From Chaetoceros tenuissimus (lineage: Eukaryota; Bacillariophyta; Thalassiosirophyceae; Chaetocerotales; Chaetocerotaceae), in assembly GCA_021927905.1 (NCBI GenBank), contig BLLK01000046.1:372001-436000 (forward strand): 64,000 nt of DNA, given 5' to 3'. The translations under genes and the position numbers were made by a program. The notes under the pieces were generated by a model that saw only the letters and a program-made list of their open reading frames with translations, searched no databases and was not told where the DNA came from. Positions 1 through 11,200 of the stretch are shown here, piece by piece. The stretch's first letter is position 1. Each line of letters opens with the position of its first letter.

Positions 1-1
1 A

Positions 2-514
2 GAGCCGACAGAGCCAATAGATGAACAAGACCAGGAAGAAATCATCGCATATTTTGAAAAGAAATGCATAGAAGATTCCAAGTTCTCTGCAAAAGTTCTA
101 TTACATCTATGCTGCATTGCAGCTATGGCCTCTTTTCTTTCATATTTTATACACAAAACTGCAGATGGACTATATTTCTACTATGCTTTGTATGTAGCAA
201 TTCTTCACATGTTGGCTGCGAGAAACTCTCACTTTTTGATGGAATACACTCAAGAATTTGAGCATAAAAGTATACAAGTTGCAAAGGACAAAAAAAAGAG
301 TGCTTACAATATTTGGCTGAGCACAATGCTATGCATTTTTCCTTTTGCATTTCACTTGATCATGGTACCAACAAGTGATGTGTGGGTGTGGATACTTAGC
401 ATAAGTAATGTGTTCACATTCATGGCTGTACATCTCACTACAAATGATTGTCGAAGGTCCTTTGAGCAATTACACGAATTGAAAGGATCAGTATATAGAC
501 ACAAAGCACTGTAA
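2..514 (+). CDS. Multi-pass membrane protein, 5'-truncated at window edge
   Basis: The reading frame is open to the left edge, so the N-terminus lies outside the window; 170 codons plus TAA are visible. The visible part starts with an acidic soluble stretch (EPTEPIDEQDQEE). It then has about four hydrophobic segments, around LLHLCCIAAMASFLSYFI, GLYFYYALYVAILHML, WLSTMLCIFPFAFHLIM and VWVWILSISNVFTFMAVHL, and ends in a short polar tail. I do not recognise the family. It is convergent with the next gene; the two stop codons are 79 bp apart. It is probably an integral membrane protein, but the location and function are unknown. Confidence 0.6.
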   Translation, partial: EPTEPIDEQDQEEIIAYFEKKCIEDSKFSAKVLLHLCCIAAMASFLSYFIHKTADGLYFYYALYVAILHMLAARNSHFLMEYTQEFEHKSIQVAKDKKKSAYNIWLSTMLCIFPFAFHLIMVPTSDVWVWILSISNVFTFMAVHLTTNDCRRSFEQLHELKGSVYRHKAL

Positions 515-593
515 AGTATACAAGGAAGCTATGCCTAATCTAATATGTATAATTATTCTCTGTATATTCTTTTTTTCTAGCGACCTGAGTATT

Positions 594-1205
594 TTAGTAT
601 CCAAGCCATTTGTCAAATTCTTCAGGTGACAAACCTGTCCTTTCAATCAAACGCTCTTTCACAATATCCTTGACAGTATCCACCTCCACGACACCTTTTG
701 CAATCAAAGACATTCCATATTTATACAAATACGCAAACTCTTGCTTCACTTCAGGAATGTCCAGTCCTTCTTTGATATTGAATGAGGTAGGAGTCAATCT
801 TCCATCATCTGGATCTTGATCATAAGTCATTCCCTGTTCAATCAATAAGATGTAAATCTTGGCTGCAATTTCAGATGCAGGAGCTTTAGCATCTCGTGCT
901 TGTCTCAATTCTTCCAACTCTTTTGGAGGTGATACACCTTCTCCAAGTCTACCTTCTAAATCTACAATAAAGGTTGTTGCAGATTCATACATTTGTTCTT
1001 CAAATGTCAATTTTGGTTTTTCTGGCATAGCGCTGGCAAAGTCACTTTCCATCTGGAGTCTAGTAGACGAATGTGAGACTGCGCCATGTTGATGATTGCT
1101 GTAGGTGTTTTGTGAAACGAGACATCTACCTGGAGTTATGGAGAAGCTTTGAGATAATTGCAATTGCGAGAAAAGAAACGGAGCGATGAAAGAGTAGAAC
1201 TTCAT
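594..1205 (-). CDS. Plastid-targeted protein of unknown function
   Basis: This is a 203-aa protein from a single exon. The first ~20 residues form a signal peptide ending at LSQS, followed immediately by FSITPGR. A signal peptide with Phe at +1 and a Ser/Thr/Arg-rich transit region is the bipartite signal used for diatom plastid import. The mature part, from about residue 60, is hydrophilic and mostly helical by composition (EEQMYESATTFIVDLEGRL, then ELEELRQARDA). It ends with a conserved-looking tail around LIERTGLSPEEFDKWLGY. No enzyme motif or cofactor site is visible and I do not recognise the family. Plastid location is an inference from the presequence. It is divergent from the secreted-protein gene on the right. 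Confidence 0.7.
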   Translation of the reverse strand: MKFYSFIAPFLFSQLQLSQSFSITPGRCLVSQNTYSNHQHGAVSHSSTRLQMESDFASAMPEKPKLTFEEQMYESATTFIVDLEGRLGEGVSPPKELEELRQARDAKAPASEIAAKIYILLIEQGMTYDQDPDDGRLTPTSFNIKEGLDIPEVKQEFAYLYKYGMSLIAKGVVEVDTVKDIVKERLIERTGLSPEEFDKWLGY

Positions 1206-1356
1206 ATTGCGAATGCTGCTTGGGATGAAAAAAAGTTTGATATGTGTTTAGAGGGCTATGTTTTAGATAAGTACACAATAGATTAGTTAGTGCATCGATG
1301 CATTGACCAGAAAAAATCTTTCAATCCTCATTCATCAAGAGGATTTTCTTCAACTT

Positions 1357-1368
1357 GATGACGTCATC
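1357..1368. promoter_or_regulatory. CRE-type palindrome TGACGTCA in a divergent promoter
   Basis: The perfect palindrome GATGACGTCATC lies between two divergent genes. It is 152 bp upstream of the left gene's ATG (minus strand) and 137 bp upstream of the right gene's ATG. TGACGTCA is the classic bZIP/CRE target, and CRE-like elements bound by bZIP factors control CO2- and cAMP-responsive genes in diatoms. The left gene is plastid-targeted, so a CO2 or light link is conceivable. That link is inference only. Confidence 0.35.
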
Positions 1369-1504
1369 TGCATTATCTAAATGACTCTTGGTTAGGCTCT
1401 TCATAATTAATTTCAAAAAGATCAACGGTTCTTCTGCTCTTCACTTTTTTCTTCTCGATTTGGATTACCACGCTATCTAACTTCTCATTGCATCAAGTTT
1501 GAAT

Positions 1505-2083
1505 ATGAGAGCTCCAAACACAGTCAAGATAGGAATTTCGCTATTTGTTCTTTTAGTTTGTTCCATTGGGCAGGTACAAAGAAAGCGACAAAAATCTAAA
1601 ACGCCTCAAAATCATCATCGCATAGGGATCGAACAGAAACAAGAAGAAACGATAGAATCAAAAGGATTTAAATGTCCACTAACATCTCGCATCTCATGTG
1701 AACGAGTAGACAATGGTGAAGCATGCACACGCGAAACTAGTAGACATGGTAAACATTCTCCTTGTGAAACAATAGAGGGTCTATTTCACTTTTCCTACTG
1801 TAATTTGAATCAAAAAGGATCTATGCGTCAACATCGAGAATTATTCACTGGTGAAATACAAGTAAATCATGAAGACAGATCTGATCCTTCCAAAGAACCT
1901 ATTCATGATGTCAGTTTACGTGGTGAAACATGCAGGACGATAGCAAGAGTAATGAAGTTAGATACTTGTTCTGATACTTTTGAAGCCTCCTTGGAGATGC
2001 AAGCTTGGAGGAATGACGATTTTGTTTGTTCGTCACATGCTACCTTTCGAATTTTACAACCAATTTCCACTCTTGTACAATAA
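1505..2083 (+). CDS. Small secreted protein with eight cysteines
   Basis: The protein is 192 aa. The first ATG in frame is at 1505; an in-frame TTG lies six bases upstream. A hydrophobic signal peptide (IGISLFVLLVCSIG) is followed by a very basic segment (QRKRQKSK). The mature region contains eight cysteines, in KCP, SCE, ACT, PCE, YCN, TCR, TCS and VCS contexts. An even number in a secreted protein suggests up to four disulfides. There is no membrane segment after the signal peptide and no family I recognise. It could be an extracellular or cell-wall protein. Composition supports secretion, but function is unknown. Confidence 0.55.
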   Translation: MRAPNTVKIGISLFVLLVCSIGQVQRKRQKSKTPQNHHRIGIEQKQEETIESKGFKCPLTSRISCERVDNGEACTRETSRHGKHSPCETIEGLFHFSYCNLNQKGSMRQHRELFTGEIQVNHEDRSDPSKEPIHDVSLRGETCRTIARVMKLDTCSDTFEASLEMQAWRNDDFVCSSHATFRILQPISTLVQ

Positions 2084-2438
2084 AGTTTTGATAAAGTGAA
2101 GGATTTTGAGTTAGGATACTGAAAATAGTTTCAATTGATATTGAACGACCACAATTATAAATGTTCTGAAGACAGTCAGCGATATGTAGTAAGGAAAGAT
2201 GAAGTTATCCAAATTGAGATATAGAAAGATTTGAAAGGCATGCAGTAACTGCCTTTATCAGGGCAAGAAAGAAGATATTTATTTTTCTTGTTTAGACTTT
2301 TTTCTGCCTACATTACATTCTTTGAAGAGGATTGAAAGAATGAACGGAAAGTTTCTTTTACTTTTGGATGATTCCTCAACAACTATAGTTTTTCTAAAAA
2401 CTATAATAGGACTCATAGTAGCCTTCATGTTGACACAA

Positions 2439-3719
2439 TTAGACAGCCCAAACAGTTTTTTCTTTGTTCTCGTCTTCGTCGCCCTCTGATTCTTTACTCT
2501 CTAGCATTTTCAATATTTTTGATGGTTCAGGAGACTCCAAACTGTCTGGACCTCTTTTTCTTGAATGGCGTTCTATACTGTGTGATGTAGGCAAAAATTG
2601 TAGATTGTTATTGAAGTACATTTGGTCAGGAGCATGCATTAAGCTGGGCATCTGTACTAAATCGACAGCCACTTGATTCTGGTAAAGGACTCCAGTGCTT
2701 GCTGCTTTTTTGAGTTCCTTTTCCTTCTTGCTTTGCTTTCTTTCTTCTGGACTCTTTTCTCTCAATGCCTGAGCGCACTTGCTGGATGCAACAGCATCGC
2801 CCACATCATACCAGGCGTTGGTCTTTGACTCACGTTTCAAGAACCTGGTATTCTGTTGCGAGTTTCTCATGGCAAAGATTATACGCTTGGCCACACGAGG
2901 TCTCATCTTAGTGGGAGCAATATTGTAGTCAGGTTTGTGTGCCTCTACTAAAGCTCGATAGACCTTGTTACCAGGATGATGATTCGTCATCCCTCCTCTC
3001 CCAAAAAGAACGTCACTGTCGTTTGGTTCGATAAATTGAGTTCGATCTTCCGGGTCTTGTGAAAGGTCTATCGGGTACTTTTTCTCAAATTCGGCGATGG
3101 TATGTACAAGAGGAGTTGCCTTGAGAAGATCTAAACTGTCCATATTAGATGATGAAGCTTCTTCATCGTCTTCATCTGAACCTTCTTCTTTGTCGCTATG
3201 CTCGTTGCTGGGATTATCTTTTTCACTTTCACTTTCAACTCCTTGACTTACACTTTCAACGATTGGAACAAAATTATTGGTTGGTCCAAGTGTGACATCG
3301 AAAGATTCAGTAGGAAACTGAATTTGGACTTTGGGAATATTACTATCCATTGCAACTGTATGATGTGGGACTGGGATGTTTTGCATTGTGCCAGCATTCA
3401 ATTGTTGTTGCATCATCATTTGAAAAAGCTGAAATTGATCCACAGAAAAGGGTTGGGCTTGTGTTCCAATCGCTTCACTCCCATTTATTTGCTCAACATT
3501 AGTTCCAATCTGTCCATGGTTAGATGAAAAAAGAGAAAACTGAGGCGCTGAGTTTTGAATCAAATGGTTATTTTGTTGTCCAAGTAGATTCAAGTTGGTA
3601 CAATTCGACTCGAGGATTGGAAGTGGGAGATCATCCAAAGCTCCATTTTCAGTCGCAGCATTGTCACCTTGCGCAACTTCTTCAGGTGTAGTTATAGTTG
3701 CTTCCTCTGATTCAGTCAT
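2439..3719 (-). CDS. DUF6824 domain protein
   Basis: This is a 426-aa single-exon protein. Residues ~1-230 are low complexity: Gln/Asn-rich, then an acidic Ser/Glu/Asp stretch near 160-195. Residues ~235-325 form the conserved block beginning DVLFGRGGMTNHHPGNKVYR and continuing through RPRVAKRII and WYDVGDAVA. This is the DUF6824 signature, a domain expanded in diatoms. A basic lysine-rich segment follows (ERKQSKKEKELKK). The family is usually described as nuclear or regulatory in diatoms, but a biochemical role is not established to my knowledge. It is divergent from the TMEM17-like gene, with 220 bp between the ATGs. Confidence 0.85.
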   Translation of the reverse strand: MTESEEATITTPEEVAQGDNAATENGALDDLPLPILESNCTNLNLLGQQNNHLIQNSAPQFSLFSSNHGQIGTNVEQINGSEAIGTQAQPFSVDQFQLFQMMMQQQLNAGTMQNIPVPHHTVAMDSNIPKVQIQFPTESFDVTLGPTNNFVPIVESVSQGVESESEKDNPSNEHSDKEEGSDEDDEEASSSNMDSLDLLKATPLVHTIAEFEKKYPIDLSQDPEDRTQFIEPNDSDVLFGRGGMTNHHPGNKVYRALVEAHKPDYNIAPTKMRPRVAKRIIFAMRNSQQNTRFLKRESKTNAWYDVGDAVASSKCAQALREKSPEERKQSKKEKELKKAASTGVLYQNQVAVDLVQMPSLMHAPDQMYFNNNLQFLPTSHSIERHSRKRGPDSLESPEPSKILKMLESKESEGDEDENKEKTVWAV

Positions 3720-3939
3720 GTTTGAAGAAAGAAAGAAGAAAGGTTAGTTTTTGACTAAAAGCCAAAGATGTCACTACTGACACCTCTGGCAATCAATTGT
3801 TTGAATTTATGCACGTAAATGAAATTTGAATTTACTGCCAGCCTCGTCTATTTTACTGAAACCAAGTCATAGTGCTGAAACTGTTGCAGGATAATTGAAA
3901 AGCCTGGCTAGATTCAATCGTAGTAACAAATTCTTCTAC

Positions 3940-4485
3940 ATGACGTATAAAAGAACTTCATGCTTACCTCTGGCAATACTGTTCCATATCGATGAAATTT
4001 TCTCGGTTTTCTTTTTCGCAGGTAGTTTGATCAACTTGTATGACAAGAGAGTACATCACGAATACAACAGTTTGATGCAAAAGGAACTTCTCCCTTTTAT
4101 TCTGGGACTCTGGTCAGTTCTACAAATCATTCGACTCAGTGTTGGACAAAAAGCAAACTTGGATGAGGATGTTGCGAATTTGGGTAGTGTAGCAGTCTTG
4201 ATTCTTTTTACAATCCCTTGTCTATTTTTCCAAGGATTTATGCAGGAAATTGTTTTTCAGAGTGACTTGGTCCTCTCCTGTTTAGCCCTCGGGATTGTCT
4301 CAGCTGAGTTTCTTCTGACTATGTCCGTTCTCAAAGCAATCATTCGAATCAAATCGCATCAATACTATTTCAAGGCGAAAGAAAAGAAAAAAAAACAAGA
4401 GGAAGAAAAGCAGCAAACAGATGCTGATGTAGTGTTTTGGAGCCGACAAAACCAAGCGCTGGAACGTAGAGAACGTAAAGAATAA
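3940..4485 (+). CDS. TMEM17/TMEM216-family ciliary transition-zone membrane protein
   Basis: The protein is 181 aa from the first in-frame ATG; an upstream TAA at 3892 closes the frame. It has four membrane segments: LPLAILFHIDEIFSVFFFAG, LLPFILGLWSVLQIIRL, VAVLILFTIPCLFFQGF and LVLSCLALGIVSAEFLL. The stretch RLSVGQKANLDEDVANLG between TM2 and TM3 matches the hallmark loop of TMEM17 (RLY-G--GNL-E-VPEL), and the topology matches as well. The C-terminal tail is lysine-rich and cytosolic. In animals this family sits in the MKS module at the ciliary transition zone. In a diatom it would serve a flagellated cell such as centric sperm. Its stop codon is only 16 bp from that of the convergent gene. 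Confidence 0.7.
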   Translation: MTYKRTSCLPLAILFHIDEIFSVFFFAGSLINLYDKRVHHEYNSLMQKELLPFILGLWSVLQIIRLSVGQKANLDEDVANLGSVAVLILFTIPCLFFQGFMQEIVFQSDLVLSCLALGIVSAEFLLTMSVLKAIIRIKSHQYYFKAKEKKKKQEEEKQQTDADVVFWSRQNQALERRERKE

Positions 4486-4501
4486 TGAAAACACGAATAT
4501 T

Positions 4502-7500
4502 TTATTCACTAAAAGTTTCAGTTGTCCCCGAGTATGCCTTCAAAATATCAATAAAGTCCTTGAATAACTCGGCTCCTGTTGCTGGACGGAAGGAGCAGAC
4601 TTCATTACCATCACTCGCATAACTGACAACTACTGAAGATGGTACTATACCGAGAAGAGCTCTAGCCGAACCTCTTTTACTTTCCTCTGAGACAGTAACA
4701 GCAATATCTTTCAACTGAAACAGAAACATTTTCTTTCCTCCCAGAACAGGCACACTCTTTGTAACTACTAGTAGTTGATGAAGCGTCACGTAGCACATAC
4801 CCGCTCCCAACCCACCGCCAAGAATTGCTCGACAAGATAAAAGAGGCACCTGCTCCTGTACTGGAAGCACATTAATGCTTTGCCTGCTATCTACATTACT
4901 GTTTAAGTCAGCCATTGCACATTCCAACACATATTTATTGACCTTTTCTGCGCTCTTGGTTGCAATCTCAGATATGCCATAGTTGCCTCGTATGGTTTCA
5001 ATACAACTCATAGTGTATGCACGAACCCTCTGTAAACGATCAAAAACAAAACGATTTCTTCGATCAAGACGAGCCTTTAGTTCCTCGTCAAATTGCCCTT
5101 GAAATGCTTTGTACACCATTTGTACTGCTCTCTTGGCTTGTTCAAAACCGATGCGTTTATCAACAAGTGCTAAATTCGATGATGTCCTTGCAAAACTAAG
5201 GATCTTTCTATCTCTTTCGTTCATTGGAAGTTTTGACATGATTGGATCATTGCTATTTTCTAGTATGATTTGTTCCAAAGCCTTGTTTACTATAGGGCCA
5301 TAAGGGGGAGCAGTTTCTTTTAAAAAGAAGAAATGTTTGTTAGAATCATTCAAATGTAAAAAGGATAGATGCACAGCATGATGATCTCAACTTACGTCTA
5401 GGATCAGAGTAGTTTAGTGAGTATTCAGACAAAGGGTTTGCTTCTGGAAGTTCAAACAAAGTGTCAGAGTACATGTCCGCCATAGGGTCTAGAATTTCCT
5501 TGAGCTCAACACAGGCATCCTCCGCAGACCTTGCGTGCTCCTCCATTTTATCCACGGATCTCCAAAGTGAATTCACCATTTCATTTTTGCAGATATGTCT
5601 TATTTGCTCACAATAATGTCCATCTAATGTGGAAAGGGACGAAGATGCTTCGCCAATCTTTGAATTTGTCAATGTTCTAAAAATATAAAAGGTTAAAATA
5701 ACTGAAATAAGAATTGAAAAGAAAGCAATTGATATCCATGTATCCACAAGCACTTACGCATACGATAGTTTCTTGTCCTCCAACTCTTTCAAACAATCAG
5801 ATAGGAATCTCCATGTTGATTGGATATACATCCAGTCAATAGATGATAAGGCAGGAATAGCGTTTTCATATCCCTCTTCATGTTCAGTCACAGACTTTCC
5901 TTCTTCAAACGATGTCAACAAGCTATCTCGAACACTTTCCTTTGGATCTTTTTTGGCAACAAAAGTTTTCTCCACAGTGTCATCATCGGCATCTTCAAAA
6001 CGAATGTTAGCGTGTTTTGGTGATACAGGAGATTCAATCTTTGTTTTTGAAGAAGAAGGACTGAGGAGTTGCCTTAGAGAAGAAAATCTTCCAAGATTAC
6101 CTGGAGATGCACTTTCTGGATGAATGTCCACAGCTTCCCCAGATAAATCCTTCTTCCCAAAAGAAATTCTCCCACCTTCAGTAGCTACAGTTTTTGTCCG
6201 TTGAAAAAGTGCAGCACTCTCCAGGAGAATGCTGTTAGGATGGAGAATTTCTCGCCATTCTGCTTCAGCACTCTCTGGATTTCCAAGCATTGTTGCAGTT
6301 GTAGGACAAACTGCCTGTCCATGGTCGAGTATTTGACCTTCTTCAATAGCAAATGACCTAACAAGTAAAATTCTTTCCAATTCTTTCGACTTTTTTCTTG
6401 TGACAAGTTGCGAATCTATCACGATAGGAGGTGCCAGCCTCATTCTTTGTGGAGGTGGAGAGGCGCACGAATCTGGAGTTGATGGCCTCTTCTCTATTGG
6501 TGGACGAAAAGGCATAAAGTCATCATCGTGAATCCAATGTCCAGGCACCAAGGCTCGTAGGTGTCCTTCACTCTTTAGTGTCACTTTAGCCTCCAACAAA
6601 GTCATTGATGTATTTATAGCATCCATCACTGAATCAGCGGCTACATCTGGTCTGATACGAATTGCAACCGTTCTAACAGGTAAATGCTCAATGTCTTCAC
6701 TACCACCAACATAGCTACCGTCAAAATTTTGAATAGTAATGTCACATTTGCTATCTTTTTCAAAACTTTCTTGTCGAGGAAATTTTGTTGTATTGTTCCT
6801 CATTGTGAAAGAATTTCTCATGTTCATTGATAAATTTCCCAAACTCATTGATGAACTTTTTCTATGCAACAAACGATGTGAACTCGCCTGCTGAGACATT
6901 GGGGTAGTTTGTAATGCTCCTGTCATGGGTACATGAACATGAACAGCTTCATTCAATCCACTATAAATGCGGCTGAGAGCTTCCGTGCTCATTGGTCGCA
7001 CATACTCCCTTGTACATTCTATAATCTCTTTTATTGCGAAATTCTTACTTGTCAAGTAAGCAGTGGCTTGAGACCGATTCTCAGACTCCTCATCGTCTTC
7101 CAGTAGAATCTCAGATGACTCCTTTCCTTCATTGTTTCCATTATTCATGTGATATGGTAATTGTTCATCAATAGAGTCAAACTTCTCTTCGAGCAAATGA
7201 GATGCATCCTTACTGGTGAGCATTGGACAAGTGGGATAACCAAGATCCTCTTCGGTATATTTCAGGCCCAAATATTCAGCATGATCCAAAAGACTATATG
7301 GTTTGGTATCTTTGTTGAATATTTTATATGTTTTTCCAACATTTAGCTCGTTTCCTTTTTCTTCTGGTTTTGGACCTCTCTGGAACTTGCGTGGAAATTT
7401 CAAACTAGCAGGCATAGGCGTTTCAGGACGATTTGACTTTGATCCTCTTCCAGGTAAATTCACAGATGGACTGAGAGAGATATCTGGAACAGCGATAGGA

Positions 7501-8015
7501 GTTAAATCTGTCAAAACAACTTCATTATGTGACTCATCAATTCTCTTGTCTGATTCTTCATGGTGAATCATCTCAGGTACTTCCTTGGGAGATACGTTTT
7601 CTTCCACTTCTTTCTCTTCTTTCAGCATTGCTTCGTGATAAGCTGTTGCTGCATTGACAAGCTGATGAAGACCTGATAGCTGAGATCTTTCCGTTTTCAC
7701 ACTTGTCCCAGATTTGTACGCTCCCTCAGACAACCACAAATCCTCATTTGTAGGTAAAAAGCTATCGAGAGCATTTTCACTAGAATCAAAACCACGTTTA
7801 GGTGATTCTTTCATTTCAGGGATTTCTTCCTCATGGGAGTCAAAATCTTGAAGAGATTCTTGCAAGCTTTCATCATCGTCAGTTGATACAGGTGTCAACT
7901 TTACTGCTTCATTTTTTGATACATCTGCATTTTGTTTCTCTTCCGTAATCCTTGCTGTGGTGGGCATATTGTTGCCAAGTTGATCTAACGCTTGAGGATT
8001 TACAGGTTCTTTCAT
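4502..8015 (-). CDS. Large diatom protein with GRAM/PH-like C-terminus (paralog A)
   Basis: Three exons are inferred: 8015-5758, 5676-5396 and 5316-4502, with introns of 81 and 79 nt and GTAAGT donors. They give 1117 aa. The start is the ATG at 8015 inside an ORF that opens with TTG, and an upstream 5' exon is possible because TTGACTTCAG precedes it. The first ~230 residues are acidic and disordered. Conserved blocks shared with the neighbouring paralog include LDHAEYLGLKYTEEDLGYP, CTREYVRPMSTEALSRIYSG, PVRTVAIRIRPDV and GHLRALVPGHWI. The C-terminal block (VPLLSCRAI, GMCYVTLHQLLVVT, FSFRP-like FRPATGAELFKDFID) resembles a GRAM/PH-type membrane-lipid module. That assignment is pattern-based. 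Function unknown. Confidence 0.8.
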
Positions 8016-8253
8016 ATCTCCTGAAGTCAAAAAGAAATATGATGCAATGTTATTTTAATGGTTGCGAAAGTAGGCTTCTCTCTTCAAATAGATGGAACTT
8101 AACAAAATATATTTGTGTGTTTTGTTGTGCACCAGCAAAAAAAAAATCTCAGAGCTCTGGTGATGAGAAGCCTAGCTCGAAATAAGACACCGTGTTTTTG
8201 TCTAAAATAGTTTAAACAGGATTCTGATTCTACTTAAGAAATGCAGTGTATCA

Positions 8254-11200
8254 TCATTGTTGTCCCAAAGCTACTTGGGCAACGTGCTCCTGTTGTTCAA
8301 ACATTTTTAACATACCCCCGGTTGAGGAGAAACTCAAAGCTTCTGGACTTTCCTCAGACACGGCTTTGACCACATCAATAAAATCCTTGAAAAGGTGTGC
8401 TCCAGTACTTGGTCTAAAAGAAAAGAGTTGCTGCTCATCTAATTTTCTAGTAACAATGAGCATAGATGGTACCGGATTCAGTCTAGATTTTTTCCCTTTC
8501 TTCAGCTCAATCTGGACATCTTTCAAAAGGACCAATGACAGATGATTTCCGCCAAAGAGAGGAACACTCTGAGTAACAAGTAGTAGTTCATTGTATGTGA
8601 CGTAACACATTCCTGCAGATCCACCAACAATGGCTCTACAAGATAATAGCGGTACTTGATCAGATGCTGGTAAAATCGTCATTTTCAATGGAGTACTGTT
8701 GTTATTTCGTTTCGAGCTTGTTTTCAAAAAGTCTTTTGCATAGTCATGAAAACGTTGTGCAGCTTTTGTTGCAAGTGAATTGATACCAAATGATCCCCTA
8801 ATGGTAACAATGAGTTCTCGTCTAAATGCTTGCATTTTCGCAAGCCGGTCCATAACTTGGCAATTTTTACGACCTAATCTTGCACTCAACTCCTCGTCGT
8901 ATTGCTTTTGGAAGGCTGTCAAAACTCGGGAGACTGCATCCTTCGTTCGCTTGAATTCGTCAATAATATTTTCTTCAATGCATTTATCCTTGATTTGTAC
9001 AGCGTTCATACCCTGTTCGATATTTCCATTTGAACTTTTTTCTGCAGCGATAATGTTTAGAGCCTCTACCACTTCACGTCCCCAAGGTGGAGAAGAAACT
9101 GGTTTGTATGTATATTGTGAGTACCAAATATTGAAAAAATGTTTTGGTCAAGTACCTTAGTAGAAGTCTTACCTTCAGGAGCAACGTAATCTAATGGGTA
9201 AGCAGTAAGTGGAACTGTTTCAGGTAATTCAGGCGATTCTTCTTCATATGAAAGAATCATTGGCTCTAAAACTTGCTTTAGTTTTGCACATTGAGTCTCA
9301 GCTTCTTTTGCATACGATTCTAACTCATGAGCTGATTTGAGAAGTGAAGAAACCATATTCTCTTTACATAACTCTTTCATTTGCGAGCAGTGATGTACAT
9401 CTAGAGTTGGAAGTGAAGGGAATTCTCCGAACGAACAAGATGCAAGTGTGCTTAAGAGAAAAACATCGTGAGGACCTTCTTCCAGGAAGTACACATCACG
9501 ATTAATCACTTTCGTTCCGACTTACCTGTAAGCCAAATCCCTATTATCAAGTTCATTTAAGCAATCTGATAAAAATCCCCAACTAGAGAAGATGAAAGGC
9601 CAGTCAACATGTGATAAAGCGGATATAGGATCTACATCATAGACTTCGTCTAGGGTAGATGGTGTTTCTGTAAAAGACGAGAGAATATTTTCAGATGCTA
9701 TTATTCTTGCCGCTTTCTTACCAATCAAAGCCTTTTCATTCGTATCAAATGTGATGTGATGAGGTTGTTGCTGTTTCCTTCTACGAGGAGATTGCCTTTG
9801 CGGTGTCTGTGGATCAACTGGTCTTTTTTGATTTGGCGAGAACAATTTTAATGGCGATGCAAATAGACCTCTAACTCCCCCACTCTTCTTTTGAGAGTCA
9901 TGTGAAGGAGACGAAGGTATGTCATGGTGTTCAAGGATATCGCCAACATCAAACGATATCTTTCCTCCTACTGTTGCAATTTGTCGCATCCTTTGGAACA
10001 ACGCAGCAGATTCTCTTAATATGTTGTTTGGACGCCTGGCTTCACTAGCCTCAGCAGTAGAGTCAGAAGTCATTCTGTTTGCTTTGTATGGAGGGTTTGG
10101 TGGACAAACAGCGGAACCTTCATCTAGAATCTGTCCTTCACGAATACTATAAATTCTTATTAATAATATCCGTTCTGCATACCTTGATCTTTTCTTCGTA
10201 CATAGCTGGGCATCTATGACAAATGCCGGAACAAAAACCATTCCATTGGAACTATCCAAACTAGGTTGAGGCATGGGGGAACCGAAAATGTTTGATAGAG
10301 TACTGGCTTCAACATTCTGTCGAAATGGAACGTAGTCATGTTCAGGTATCCATCTTCCTGGTAACAGTGCCCGCAAATGTCCACCTTGTCGTTTGGTAAC
10401 CTCACCAGATGCCGATACAATAGCAGTATATATTGCGTCCATAGTTGCACCAACTAAAACATCAGGCCTAATTTGGATAGCAACAGTCCTAACCGGGGCA
10501 ATTTCACTATGTTGACTACCAATTAGCGTCCCATCTGGATTCTGGATAGTAATGGCTAACAATCTATCATGTTGCTTTTCATCTAAATCTTTCTTTTCAT
10601 TCGACTTGCGTCTGGATCTATTATATATATGTTTTCCATCTTCGAGACCAGCATAGATGCGACATAGAGCTTCACTTGTCATTGGTTTCACGAATTCCCT
10701 AGTACATTTCAACAATTCTGCAATTGCATTCTCCCTAAATTTACTCTTTATCTCCAATGCCTCATCATCCTGATGTTTTTGACTATGCTCGCTTGCATCA
10801 ATGTCACTCCCCAATTCATCACTTTCGGATGGTTCTGTATCAGTATAATTATGCAAATCATGTCGGAATGTAGGTATATCCAGTATACTTTCTGCATCTT
10901 GTTTGGTCAGCAACGGGCATGATGGATATCCAAGGTCCGAATTATCGTAAGAGAGACCAATGAATTCAGCATGATCATAAAGTGTGTAAGCCTTCATTTT
11001 TGTATCTGGAGATGATGACTGCAAATGCCTATTTTTGTTCTCCAAAGTATTATCTTCCCGACTAGATACAGAAGAAGAAGGTTGCACTACATTTTCAGTA
11101 TTGGATCGAATTGCATCAGGAGGAGGCTCAATGTGTTCTAAATCTTTTTCATCACCAGAATCCTTCTTCTGTGCATCATCTTCATGATTGTCATTATCGT

